Counted from the stretch's first letter, positions 39,864 to 49,058 are shown. The stretch is 64,000 nucleotides of DNA from an uncultured Verrucomicrobiales bacterium (GCA_943789025.1 CALSSN010000018.1:1-64000), one strand, 5' to 3'. Numbers and translations: made by a program. Notes: generated by a model from the letters alone, not told the origin.

Positions 39864-41408
39864 TCATGGCAGCGGCTGCTGCGCCTGCTTGATCATCTCA
39901 AGCATTTCATTGACCCGCTCGGGCATCGCAGAAGCCAGGTCTTTGCTCTCGTAAGGGTCCTCCGCCAGGTTGTAAAGCGCGGCTCGATAGACGCGCCTGC
40001 GCGCCTCCCGGGAGCTCGCCTGGCAATCCATTTCTTTGATCAGCTTCCAATCTCCCACGATCAGCGCTTCTTTGGAGGCACCGGTCGAATTGTGCCAGAA
40101 CAGGAATGCGTGTTCCCGCTGGCGGCCCTCGCCGGTCAAGGTGGGCAGGATTGACAAACCGTCGATCGCCACGGGGATTTCCACGCCCATGATCGCGGCG
40201 AAGGTCGGCAGGATGTCGTAGACCGGAGTGCGCCGCTCACTCTCGCTGCCGGGTGTAATCTTTCCCGGCCAGCGAATGATAAATGGCACATTGAGCCCGC
40301 CCTGGTGGTTGCTCCTTTTCACGCCGCGCTGCCCGAGCGTGCCATCGAAACGGTCCTCGCCCCGCTGGTGACCACTCCACAATCCATTGACGACATCGTT
40401 CCTGCCGGAGACGTCAAGGTAGGGCAAGGTCTCATGCCCGTTGTCGCCCATGAAGATGACCACCGTGTTGTCGCTCAGGCCCAGGTCATCGAGATGTGCC
40501 GTGAGCGCTCCTACTAAGGAATCCAGCTTGTGCATCATCGAGGCATAGACCCGCTCCTGCTGTGTCCACTCGGTCCTGTCACTGTAGACGAAATCCTGCG
40601 GCGCGATCGATGCCGGTCCATGCGGCAGCTGGGTCGCGTAGATGGCGAAAAAGGGGTTTTTTTTCTGGGCCTGTTCGGTGAGGTAGTCCCGACATTTTTC
40701 CAGCCAGATGTCCTCGCTGTAAATCATCTGCTCGCCACCGACCAGCGGACAGTGCGGGGTCGCCCTGTCAAATTTCGGATTACCCGGGAGCGGCACTTTC
40801 TGCCCGTTTTCCCAGTAATACTCAGGATAAAACCCCCAGCAGATGACCGAGTCATAGAGGCCGCAGTGAGCATCGAATCCGTAACCGGCGATGCGTTCAG
40901 CCGTCTCCGTGTAGCCAATGCCGAGCTTGCCGAAATATGCGGTGTGGTATCCCGCCGACCTGGCCATCTGCCCCAGGAAATAGCGACCCGGCCGCTCGGA
41001 CTGGCGATGCGCGACGCCCTTTTCGAACTCCTCCCGAGATATCAATCCCGCCGCGAGCTCGCACTCGAGACCGCCCTCGTTGGGCAGCGGGGAATGCGCA
41101 TTGCTGGTGCCAGTGAGCAGGGAGGCCCGCGCCGGTGCGCACACCGTGCAACCGTAGAAGTTCGGCAACCGCATCCCCTCGGAGGCCAGGCGATCGATGT
41201 TCGGGGTCTGGAAATGCCGCTGACCCCAACAACTGAGATCCCCGCGCCCGATGTCGTCGGCATAGATGATCAAGACATTCGGATGATCCGGCGCAGGAGC
41301 TGCCTGCGCCGCCACGACGATGCCCTCAGGAAAAAATCCCAGCCCGGCCACGATCGGGCAAAACAGAGGCCGCAGCGATCGGCCTACGTACGTCTGAAGT
41401 CTTCTCAT
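39864..41408 (-). CDS. secreted sulfatase, fourth of the array
   Basis: A 514-residue S1 sulfatase. N-terminal hydrophobic segment (about 13–37), D51-D52 in IIYADDIGRGDLSCWG and a formylglycine motif C90-A-P-A-R94, with Ala in place of the usual Ser in C-x-P-S-R. Also GKLGIGYTETAERIAGYG, MGDNGHETLPY and RWPGKITPGSES. It overlaps the upstream sulfatase by 4 bp (41405–41408). Longer than its neighbours because of an insertion after the SDN-like motif. Confidence 0.92.
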   Translation of the reverse strand: MRRLQTYVGRSLRPLFCPIVAGLGFFPEGIVVAAQAAPAPDHPNVLIIYADDIGRGDLSCWGQRHFQTPNIDRLASEGMRLPNFYGCTVCAPARASLLTGTSNAHSPLPNEGGLECELAAGLISREEFEKGVAHRQSERPGRYFLGQMARSAGYHTAYFGKLGIGYTETAERIAGYGFDAHCGLYDSVICWGFYPEYYWENGQKVPLPGNPKFDRATPHCPLVGGEQMIYSEDIWLEKCRDYLTEQAQKKNPFFAIYATQLPHGPASIAPQDFVYSDRTEWTQQERVYASMMHKLDSLVGALTAHLDDLGLSDNTVVIFMGDNGHETLPYLDVSGRNDVVNGLWSGHQRGEDRFDGTLGQRGVKRSNHQGGLNVPFIIRWPGKITPGSESERRTPVYDILPTFAAIMGVEIPVAIDGLSILPTLTGEGRQREHAFLFWHNSTGASKEALIVGDWKLIKEMDCQASSREARRRVYRAALYNLAEDPYESKDLASAMPERVNEMLEMIKQAQQPLP

Positions 41409-42811
41409 CTCTGCGAGGAAAACAGGTGGTCACCGGGCGCGTCGGGGAGGGATTTCTGCCAGGCTTGAACCTGCTCGAGCAATTGTCTCACGACTTCTGG
41501 ATTGCTCTCTTTGAGGTCGGTCGCTTCGAAGGGATCGGCGGTCAGGTCGTAGAGTTCCACGTAGTTGAGATTCTTGTCGGCAAGGAGCTTCCAGTTCGCG
41601 TCGACAATCGCCCACGAAACCCAGTGAGAAGATCGGACTGCAGGCGCAGGACCACGACCTCCCATTTTCCAGAACAGAGGTTTTTTGCGGGAGGATGTTA
41701 CCTTACCCAACAGAGCATTGACCTGGCTGAGACCATCGGGCGAGTAAGACGAAGGCAGGGTGACCCCGGCGATTTCGCAGAAGGTCGGGAGAAGATCTAC
41801 CGCAGAAATCAGCGTTGTTTTGTCCTCCCTGCCCGCGGCAATCTTGCCCGGCCATCGTGCGATGAAGGGAACCCCGATCCCGCCTTCATAAAGCGACGCC
41901 TTGTAGCCCTTGCGCCCGCCGGTGATGCCACGGGCGGCGGCAAGGTTGTAACCGGCTCCGGTGGCTGTGTCGTGCATCAGCTTGAGTGGGGATGAGGCGG
42001 CTCCACGGGCGGGCCCGTTATCAGAGCTGAAAATCACCAGCGTCTGGTCGGTGATCTGCAGCCGATCGAGGGTCGCGAGTAAGCTGCCTACCCGGTCGTC
42101 GGCGTGCGAGAGGACTGAGGCATAGATGTTGTCGCGTTCCTCGAGGTCGGGAAAGCGCCAGCGGTATTTGGGTTGCGTGTGGAACGGGGTGTGGGGTTCG
42201 TGCAGCCAGACGTTGACGAAGAAGGGCTTCCCTTCGCGGTGGCTTTTTTCCATGAAGGCAGTGGCGTGCTGGGCGTCCTCGTGCACCGGCATCTGCTCGC
42301 CCGCACAGTTGAAGGCGCCGTAGCGATCGAAGCCGTAGGCGCTGGGCAGCGGCGAATCGGCAATCATGTTGTTCGAGAGGTGCCACTTCCCGAAGTGCGC
42401 GGTGGCGTAGCCGCCTTGTTGGAGAAATCGCGAAAGGAGCGGAGCCTCGGGATCGAGCCAGTCCGGCATGTTGCGCTGGGCGTTTGATGTGGCCCCCGCG
42501 AAATGCCCGTCGATGTGGTGGCGGGCGGGAAATTGACCGGTCATCACCGCTGCCCGACTGGGTGAGCAGACACCACTGGCTACCGTGAAGCGATGGAAGT
42601 CGGTCCCCTCTCTGGCGAGGCGATCGATGTTGGGGGTTTTCAGGTAAGGGTGACCGTGGCAACCGAGATCGCCCCACCCCCAGTCGTCGGCGAAAATGAA
42701 CAGGATGTTAGTAGCTTGGCTGGCACCGGAAATCGCCTCGACTGGCATCGCTGCATGGGCCAGCGCCGCGAGCGCGAATAAGGCGCGTTGGATCATCGTG
42801 TTTCTTTTCAC
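41405..42811 (-). CDS. secreted sulfatase, third of the array
   Basis: A 468-residue S1 sulfatase with a signal peptide (about 1–27, ending VEAIS). D42-D43 lies in FADDWGWGDLGCHG and the formylglycine motif is C82-S-P-S-R86. GKWHLSNN, FVNVWLHEPHTPF and FSSDNGPARG follow. It has 4-bp overlaps with both neighbours (41405–41408 and 42808–42811), so the trio is translationally coupled. Confidence 0.92.
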   Translation of the reverse strand: MKRNTMIQRALFALAALAHAAMPVEAISGASQATNILFIFADDWGWGDLGCHGHPYLKTPNIDRLAREGTDFHRFTVASGVCSPSRAAVMTGQFPARHHIDGHFAGATSNAQRNMPDWLDPEAPLLSRFLQQGGYATAHFGKWHLSNNMIADSPLPSAYGFDRYGAFNCAGEQMPVHEDAQHATAFMEKSHREGKPFFVNVWLHEPHTPFHTQPKYRWRFPDLEERDNIYASVLSHADDRVGSLLATLDRLQITDQTLVIFSSDNGPARGAASSPLKLMHDTATGAGYNLAAARGITGGRKGYKASLYEGGIGVPFIARWPGKIAAGREDKTTLISAVDLLPTFCEIAGVTLPSSYSPDGLSQVNALLGKVTSSRKKPLFWKMGGRGPAPAVRSSHWVSWAIVDANWKLLADKNLNYVELYDLTADPFEATDLKESNPEVVRQLLEQVQAWQKSLPDAPGDHLFSSQR

Positions 42812-44253
42812 TGCTTGTTTTCCCTTTCCTTCTTTGCCGGCTTTTTTTCCGTCGGGACGAAGGAAGGATCGAATGCCGGATTCAATCTGTCAGGAACGGG
42901 AGCCTTTATCTCAGCACGCCAGGCGCCGAGTTTTGCCTGCAGTTTTTTCGCTTTTTCGGGCATCGTCTCGGCGAGATTCTTCCGTTCGCCCGGGTCCTGC
43001 TCGAGGTCGTAGAGTTCAATGCCGCCATCCTCGAAGTATTCGTGCAGCTTCCACTTGCCGTGACGGATTACCGATCCAGGACGGGTCCGGAAGAGCGGGT
43101 CGCGGGCATCATCGATGGCGTACTTCTGAAGGTAGATGGGGAAATGCCAGTAGAGGCTCCGTTCAGGCAGCTTGCCGCTGATTCCAGTCAGCAGAGGCAG
43201 CAGACTGAGCCCGTCAACGTCCTTGCCTTTGGCGACGCTTCCGCCTGCGACCTCCACAAAGGTTGGATAGAAATCCAGTCCGGTTACCGGCACGTCACAG
43301 GTCGATCCCGGTGTGATTTTCCCCGGCCACCGGGCGGTGATGGGAACCCGGATGCCGCCCTCGTAGTAGGAACCCTTGCCTGCTCGCCAGGGCTCCTGCG
43401 AACTGATGTGCCGGATTCCCCCGTTGTCTGAGGAAAACAGGACGAGGGTGTTTTCAGCGAGGCCTGATGCATCAAGGTAAGCGAGCAGGCGGCCGATATT
43501 TTGGTCCAGTGCTTCCACCATCGCGGCATAGTCGGCATGGATTCCCGGCCGATCCTGGTACTTTCCAAGCAGATCCTTTCGCCCCTGCAGCGGTGTGTGT
43601 ACTGTGTAGTATGGCAGGTAGAGAAAGAAGCGTTTCTGCCGGTGGTTTTTCAGGAAGTTGATCGCCTCATCGGTGAGGCGGTCGGTGAGGTATTCTCCCT
43701 CAGGCCCGTCTTTTAACCGAGGATTTTTATAAGGACTGAAGTAGCTGGCAGGACCACCCGTTTGCAGGCCGGCAATGTTGATGTCGATCCCCTGTTCAGT
43801 GGGGTCTTTCCCAACATGCCACTTCCCGATCTGGCAGGTCACGTAGCCACATGCCTTCAGTTCATCGCCAATGGTCATCATGTCATTCGACAGGTGCGGC
43901 GTGTTCTTGGTCGGGATCAGCTTGCGTGTATTCGTCGCGCCCCGCTCAGAGGTGCCCACGGTGTAGACGCCGGTGCGTGGAGCAGCCTGCCCGCTGAGAA
44001 CGGCAGCGCGACTGGGTGCGCAATTGGCGGCCGGGGCATAGCCATTGGTGAAGATGATGCCTTCTTTGGCAAGCCGGTTCAGGTTGGGTGTGTGGTAGCG
44101 CCTGTCACCCATGAAGCTGACATCCATCACGCCGAGGTCGTCGGCATTGATGTAGAGGATATTCGACGGAGTTAATTCGGTCGCAGAGGCTACGACCCAC
44201 AGGCCGGTCAGGGCAAGAATGAGCAAGACTGTGGGACTGTAGGGGGTCAGCAT
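42808..44253 (-). CDS. secreted sulfatase, second of the array
   Basis: A 481-residue S1 sulfatase with a signal segment (about 7–25). D38-D39 lies in NADDLGVMDVSFMG and the motif is C78-A-P-S-R82. GKWHVGKDPTEQG, FLYLPYYTVHTPLQ and FSSDNGGIRH follow. The C-terminal tail is basic (EKKPAKKERENKQ). One base separates its start from the stop of the first sulfatase. Similar to choline-/arylsulfatase A-like enzymes that keep an HTPLQ segment; substrate unknown. Confidence 0.92.
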   Translation of the reverse strand: MLTPYSPTVLLILALTGLWVVASATELTPSNILYINADDLGVMDVSFMGDRRYHTPNLNRLAKEGIIFTNGYAPAANCAPSRAAVLSGQAAPRTGVYTVGTSERGATNTRKLIPTKNTPHLSNDMMTIGDELKACGYVTCQIGKWHVGKDPTEQGIDINIAGLQTGGPASYFSPYKNPRLKDGPEGEYLTDRLTDEAINFLKNHRQKRFFLYLPYYTVHTPLQGRKDLLGKYQDRPGIHADYAAMVEALDQNIGRLLAYLDASGLAENTLVLFSSDNGGIRHISSQEPWRAGKGSYYEGGIRVPITARWPGKITPGSTCDVPVTGLDFYPTFVEVAGGSVAKGKDVDGLSLLPLLTGISGKLPERSLYWHFPIYLQKYAIDDARDPLFRTRPGSVIRHGKWKLHEYFEDGGIELYDLEQDPGERKNLAETMPEKAKKLQAKLGAWRAEIKAPVPDRLNPAFDPSFVPTEKKPAKKERENKQ

Positions 44254-44254
44254 G

Positions 44255-45793
44255 TTACTTGTTTCGCCAATCGTTTGTCTCGCGGTAGGCTGCGTTTGGA
44301 GTGGGCATGCGGGCGCCGGATTTTTTTCTCCAGTCGTGCAGCATCTTCGTGAGTCTGGCTGTCAACTCGGGCTTTTCCTCAGCCATGTCATGCTGTTCCT
44401 CGGGATCGTCACGCAGGTTGTAGAGTTCGACCTCGCCGGTCTCAAAAACCTCCACCAGCTTGTGGTCACCCATGCGCACTGCTCCGGCCGGACCCATGCT
44501 GTTGATGTGGTGGTAGTGGGGGAAGTGGAAATACAGGGCCTCGCGGTCGAGCCCGTCGGCCTCGTCGGTAAGCAGCGGCTTCAGGCTGACTCCGTCGACG
44601 TGTTGCTCCGGCCGCAACGGGAGTCCGGCGAGGTCGAGAATGGTCGGGTAGATGTCGGTGCTTACGGCGGGGGTATGCAAGCGCTGCCCCGCCTTGATCT
44701 TTGCCGGATACCTGATGATGAGGGGTGAGCGGATGCCACCTTCGTAGACCCAGGCTTTGCCTGCACGCAGTGGGAGGTTCGAGGTCGGCATGTTCGGGCT
44801 GCTGCCGGTGGAAAGCCCGCCATTGTCCGAGAGAAAAACAACCAGGGTGTCTTCCTCGAGCCCGAGACGTCCGAGGGCGTCCATGATCCGGCCGATGTTT
44901 TCGTCCATGCTTTCGATCATCGCGGCGTAGGCGGGGTTGTCCTGGCGCGGGCGGGAGAAACTCTGCCGGACGGACACCGGAGCCGGCGGGTTTTTATCGA
45001 GGCCCAGGCCCTGCGCTTTTTTCTGGTATTTTTCCCACTTGTCCTGTCGCGGCTCGATCGGGGTGTGCACGGTGTAATACCAGAGGTTGAGGAAGAATGG
45101 TTTGCCTTCGTGCTCCTCGATGAAACTGATGGCGCGGTCGGTCAGAATGTCAGTGAGGTAATCACCTTCCTTCCCGCCTTTCATGCCCGGGACATTGGTC
45201 GAGGGATGCTTGTCGCTTTGGTAGGGGAAATGGTACGAGCCCGGCTGCCCCATCTTGTGTCCGGCAATGTTGAGGTCGAATCCGTTGGCCTCCGGGTAGT
45301 GGTTGCGGCCGCCTTGGTGATGGGCCTGAAGGTGCCACTTGCCGATGTGGGCAGTGGTGTAGCCCGCCTCTTTCAGGGCCTCGGCGAGGGTGGTGTCTTC
45401 AAGTGGCATGTTGCCAGCAAGTTCCGGTGGGGTCAGCCGATGGCCCGGGCCGAATGGACCACGCGAGCCGCTGTGGTTAGTCAGATGGATCCGGCTCGGA
45501 TACTTCCCGGTCAGGACACTCGCACGGGTCGGCGAGCAGACCGGGTTCGCGGCGTAGGCATCGGTGAAAAATGCTCCGCCGCTGGCAAGCCGGTCTACAT
45601 TCGGCGTTTCGTGGAAGGTGCTGCCGGTGACCCCGAGATCCGCCCACCCGAGGTCATCGATCAGAAAGAGAACGACATTCGGGCATCGGGGGTTACCACC
45701 CGAGGCAGCAATGTCCGCTTGAGCTGGGACGGTCAAGGCAACTGCCAACAGGGCGGGGCAGGCAAGGAGTCTGATCAGCATGCGGGGAATCAT
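44255..45793 (-). CDS. secreted sulfatase, first of the array
   Basis: A 512-residue S1 sulfatase from the ATG at 45793 (MIPRMLIRLLACPALL), which gives a proper signal peptide ending AQA. A frame extension of 92 codons upstream has no homology and overlaps lpxB antisense-like sequence. D46-D47 lies in LIDDLGWADLGVTG, with motif C86-S-P-T-R90. GKWHLQAHHQGG, FLNLWYYTVHTPIE and LSDNGG follow. First gene of the array, 116 bp downstream of lpxB on the same strand. Confidence 0.92.
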   Translation of the reverse strand: MIPRMLIRLLACPALLAVALTVPAQADIAASGGNPRCPNVVLFLIDDLGWADLGVTGSTFHETPNVDRLASGGAFFTDAYAANPVCSPTRASVLTGKYPSRIHLTNHSGSRGPFGPGHRLTPPELAGNMPLEDTTLAEALKEAGYTTAHIGKWHLQAHHQGGRNHYPEANGFDLNIAGHKMGQPGSYHFPYQSDKHPSTNVPGMKGGKEGDYLTDILTDRAISFIEEHEGKPFFLNLWYYTVHTPIEPRQDKWEKYQKKAQGLGLDKNPPAPVSVRQSFSRPRQDNPAYAAMIESMDENIGRIMDALGRLGLEEDTLVVFLSDNGGLSTGSSPNMPTSNLPLRAGKAWVYEGGIRSPLIIRYPAKIKAGQRLHTPAVSTDIYPTILDLAGLPLRPEQHVDGVSLKPLLTDEADGLDREALYFHFPHYHHINSMGPAGAVRMGDHKLVEVFETGEVELYNLRDDPEEQHDMAEEKPELTARLTKMLHDWRKKSGARMPTPNAAYRETNDWRNK

Positions 45794-45909
45794 GGTTTGA
45801 CGAGCTTTGGAGGGAACGGGTCTGACGGCTGGCTTCTTCCATGTTTTTTCCCTGCCAGGGAATGGGGATGCCTGCTTCGGAAATCGCGGCGAGCGCGGCC
45901 ACAGAGCAG

Positions 45910-47037
45910 TCAGCCGAGTTCCGCGAGGATTGCCTCGGCAGCGCGTGCGCTGGCTCCGGGCCCTCCCAGTTTTTTCCGTGCCTCGAGAACACCGGCCTCG
46001 ACTTTGGAGCGATAGTCTGTGTCGGCTATCAGGCGGTGGAGTTCCGATGCGACCGCCCGGCTCGTGCAATCGCCCTGGAGGAGTTCGCGGATTACCTCGC
46101 GGCCGACAAGGATGTTGGCCATGCCGATATGGTCGAGTTTCACCACGGCCCGACCGACCCGGTAGGTGAGCCAGTTGACCCGGTAGACGAGGCAGTAGGG
46201 GAGTCCGTGGGCCGCGGCTTCAAGGGTCGCTGTTCCCGAAGCGACAGCCGCGGCCTGAGCGGTCGCCATGATCTTTCGCGCGGCACCTTCGCCCCGGCGG
46301 ATTTCGCAGAAGCCGGTGTCGAGCCCGTGCTCGGTGAGAATTTCAAGCATCTGAGCCGCACGTTCGGGTGAGGCTGCGGCGGTGACGAACTTGAGCTCGG
46401 GGTGCTCGGCGTGGAGGAGCCCGGCTGCTCCCAGCAGGATCGGGAAAAGTTTGCTTACCTCGTGCTCGCGCGAGCCGGGGAGGAGTCCGACCAGCTTTGG
46501 GTCGCGCTCGGTTTCGGGAGCTGCCAACTCATCGACGAGCGGGTGGCCGGAGCAGACTGCGCGGAGGCCGGAGTCCTCAAAGAGCGGAACTTCAAAGGGG
46601 AAAAGGCAGATGATGAGATCAAGAAGGCGCGCCATTTTTGGAATTCTTCCTTTCTTCCACGCCCAGACCTGCGGGCTGATATAGAAGAGGATCTTTCCCC
46701 GGAAGTTGCCTTTTCGGAGTGCCTCGGCGAGCCGGAGGTTGAAGCCTGGGTAGTCGATGAGAACGATGGCGTCAGGCGGGTCGGCGAGAAGTCGGGCAGT
46801 CAGAGCAGTCATCTGCTGGCGGAAGTAGCCGTATTTTTTGAGCACCTCCCAGAGCCCGAGCACGGCGGCATCTGCCAGCCAGTCATCGACTTCGCCGCCG
46901 CCCGGAACGGCAACCATCTCCGGTCCGCCGGTGGCCGAGAGAACAAGCGACGGATCATCCTTCAATAATTCGCGCATGAGGGCTGCACCGTGGTGGTCGC
47001 CGCTGACCTCACCGGCGAGGAGGTGGATGCGCTTCAT
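45910..47037 (-). CDS. lpxB: lipid-A-disaccharide synthase
   Basis: A 375-residue GT19 enzyme that joins lipid X and UDP-diacylglucosamine. N-terminal AGEVSGDHHGA, then IDYPGFNLRLAEALR, FYISPQVWAWKKGRI, LPGSREHEVSKL and VASGTATLEAA are typical LpxB blocks. It implies an outer membrane with lipid A. The gene follows the oxidoreductase gene by 34 bp and precedes the sulfatases. Codon and base use do not differ visibly from neighbours. Confidence 0.95.
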   Translation of the reverse strand: MKRIHLLAGEVSGDHHGAALMRELLKDDPSLVLSATGGPEMVAVPGGGEVDDWLADAAVLGLWEVLKKYGYFRQQMTALTARLLADPPDAIVLIDYPGFNLRLAEALRKGNFRGKILFYISPQVWAWKKGRIPKMARLLDLIICLFPFEVPLFEDSGLRAVCSGHPLVDELAAPETERDPKLVGLLPGSREHEVSKLFPILLGAAGLLHAEHPELKFVTAAASPERAAQMLEILTEHGLDTGFCEIRRGEGAARKIMATAQAAAVASGTATLEAAAHGLPYCLVYRVNWLTYRVGRAVVKLDHIGMANILVGREVIRELLQGDCTSRAVASELHRLIADTDYRSKVEAGVLEARKKLGGPGASARAAEAILAELG

Positions 47038-47071
47038 GTAGGAAGAATGGGTTCAGGATTGTCGGGCGCGC

Positions 47072-48025
47072 TTAAAATTCCATGCGCCCTTCACCGCTTT
47101 CGATGAGCCCGGTGATTTGAACGGCGACTTGCAGGGCGGCGGCGGCTTCATGTCCCGAGACTTTTGGCGTGTAGCCCTCGGCAGCGCACTCACAGAAAGA
47201 GGCGAGTTCCACTTTGAGGGGCTCTTCTTTTTCCACTTTCACCTCCTCTTTCTTAATCCCGAGCATGCCTTTGCGATAGATTTCCCCGGACTGTTCCTGG
47301 TAGTCGAGCGAGAGGTAGGCATCACCCTGGAAGACACGAATTTTACGCATTTTCTCTGGGCTGATCCGCGAGGCGGTGAGGTTGACGACACAACCATTGG
47401 CAAAGCGAAGTCGCGCGTTCGCAATGTCCTCACGCTTCGTCAGGACAGGCACTCCCACCGCATCGATACTTTCCAGCTCTGACTTCACGAGGTGAAGAAT
47501 GATCTCGATATCATGGATCATGACATCGAGAACGACGCCGATATCGAGGCTGCGGTTCGGAAAGGGTGAGAGGCGGTGCACTTCGATGAAGCGGGGGTCG
47601 CTGATGCGGTCCTCCAGTTGCGCGAGAACAGGGTTGAAACGTTCAATGTGTCCTACTTGAAGGATGCGTTTCTGCGCGTTGGCCAGTGCGACGAGGGATC
47701 GGGCATCTTCGATGTTGTCGGTGATTGGCTTTTCGACAAGCACGTGCTTGCCAGCTCGGAGGAGGGCGGAGCTGAGCTCAAGGTGCAGACTGGTCGGTGC
47801 TGCGACGGTTGCCGCATCGACGAGGTCGATAAACTCATCAAGGCTTCCCGCAGCGACGGTCTGGTATTCCTCGGCCAGTTGCTGCGCGAGTTTCTCGTCG
47901 CGGTCGAAAACAGCAGTCAACTTGCAGTGGCCGATCTCAGCCAGGCAGCGGGCGTGGTTTCTGCCGATGGCCCCGACGCCGATGACGCCGACGCGGATCG
48001 GACTGTGAGGTTCCTCGGTTCTCAT
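47072..48025 (-). CDS. Gfo/Idh/MocA-family oxidoreductase
   Basis: A 317-residue NAD(P)-dependent oxidoreductase. Rossmann motif G16-V-G-A-I-G21, the VEKPITDN segment with the catalytic Lys and the C-terminal Gfo-type beta-sheet domain are seen. It overlaps lpxI by 4 bp (48022–48025) and is followed by lpxB, so it probably acts on a UDP-sugar-related substrate of the lipid A pathway. This lpxI–oxidoreductase–lpxB arrangement occurs in several related Gram-negative groups; the reaction is not established here. Confidence 0.88.
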   Translation of the reverse strand: MRTEEPHSPIRVGVIGVGAIGRNHARCLAEIGHCKLTAVFDRDEKLAQQLAEEYQTVAAGSLDEFIDLVDAATVAAPTSLHLELSSALLRAGKHVLVEKPITDNIEDARSLVALANAQKRILQVGHIERFNPVLAQLEDRISDPRFIEVHRLSPFPNRSLDIGVVLDVMIHDIEIILHLVKSELESIDAVGVPVLTKREDIANARLRFANGCVVNLTASRISPEKMRKIRVFQGDAYLSLDYQEQSGEIYRKGMLGIKKEEVKVEKEEPLKVELASFCECAAEGYTPKVSGHEAAAALQVAVQITGLIESGEGRMEF

Positions 48026-48855
48026 GTGGTGGAGACACTGGAACCCGCTTCCGCCCAGATCGCCACCTTCAAATCACGGCAGAGCGTGCTGACTTCATCC
48101 TGCTCGAGGAGGAGGGTCGAGCCCGCTTCGATGACAATGAGGTCGATCTCTGCTTCCGCGGCCGTGCGGATAGTATCAGGGCCGACGACAGGAACATCGA
48201 AACGAAGGTCCTGTTCCGGTTTGGAGACTTTCACCATGGTGGCACCGCCTTTTCCCAGTGCGCCGCCTCGACGCATCGTCTCGTTGGTTCCCTCAAAGGC
48301 CTCCACTGCCAGGACCGTGCCTTGGTTCACGACGACCGTCTGGCCGATGTCCAGCCGGCTGATTTCTTTTGCTATCCGCATTCCAAAACTGACATCCGCC
48401 AGGCGTTTCTCCGAGAGGGGAGGGCCTGCAACCTGTCCCGGCCCGGGGAGGAGTGAGTCGAGGTAGGTGGTGGCAGGAAGGAGTTCGATGTCATCTTTGG
48501 CCAGCTCGTCTGCGATCCCGCTGAAGAGCGATTCGGCATTCCGTTCCTTCAACTTCGCGATCATCAGAGCGGTTCGGATGTCCGGGCGGAGCTCGTAGAG
48601 GTTCTTCGGGGCGATCTGGCCTACCATGACGGCACGGTCAATGCATTCTTGTTTGAAGAATTTGATCAACTTCCCCAGCTGCCCGACTCGGAACCAGGCC
48701 AGCGAGTCGACCAGTGCCTCGAGCGACGGGTCGGTTTCGTTTTTGAAAGCAGCGGCGACGAGTTTACTGACGCCCGCTTCGCGTGCAGCACGTGCGAAGG
48801 TAGCTGGGTAGATCCCGTTCCCGGCGATCATGCCGATGGGTGGTTCTTCTGGCAT
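48022..48855 (-). CDS. lpxI: UDP-2,3-diacylglucosamine pyrophosphatase LpxI
   Basis: A 277-residue LpxI (DUF1009). N-terminal IGMIAGNGIYPATFARAAR, then MVGQIAPKNLYELRPDIRTA and the C-terminal GKGGATMVKVSKPEQDLRFDVPVVGPDTIRTAAEA block with the conserved KPxQDxRFDxPxxGxxT. It cleaves UDP-diacylglucosamine to lipid X, replacing LpxH. First gene of the minus-strand run and divergent from the atp operon. Confidence 0.93.
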   Translation of the reverse strand: MPEEPPIGMIAGNGIYPATFARAAREAGVSKLVAAAFKNETDPSLEALVDSLAWFRVGQLGKLIKFFKQECIDRAVMVGQIAPKNLYELRPDIRTALMIAKLKERNAESLFSGIADELAKDDIELLPATTYLDSLLPGPGQVAGPPLSEKRLADVSFGMRIAKEISRLDIGQTVVVNQGTVLAVEAFEGTNETMRRGGALGKGGATMVKVSKPEQDLRFDVPVVGPDTIRTAAEAEIDLIVIEAGSTLLLEQDEVSTLCRDLKVAIWAEAGSSVSTT

Positions 48856-49038
48856 CGGGAATTCCTAGACCGTGAGCTGCCATCTGGCCAGTCCGATCTC
48901 GTTGTGTAGTTTTTCTCGGCACCAGCGAGGTTGCCATCGAAATTGGGATTTCTGTTAGCGGCTGGAGGGGATGCCTTCTTCTCACGGTGAAGTATTCAGC
49001 TCACGCCGAAGGAGAAGGCAATTGATGCAGCGTGGGAC

Positions 49039-49058
49039 TTTGTGAAAAATTTCACAAA
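49039..49058. promoter_or_regulatory. CRP/FNR-type palindrome upstream of atpB
   Basis: A 20-bp inverted repeat with perfect 9-bp arms TTTGTGAAA and TTTCACAAA separated by AA. It contains TGTGA-N6-TCACA exactly, the consensus of CRP-like regulators (49041–49056). It lies in the divergent region between lpxI and the ATP synthase genes. Confidence 0.6.

Noticed and set aside
45065-46015. 316-codon open frame opposite the first sulfatase
   Set aside because: The sulfatase frame carries the catalytic motifs and a signal peptide; the opposite frame has none.
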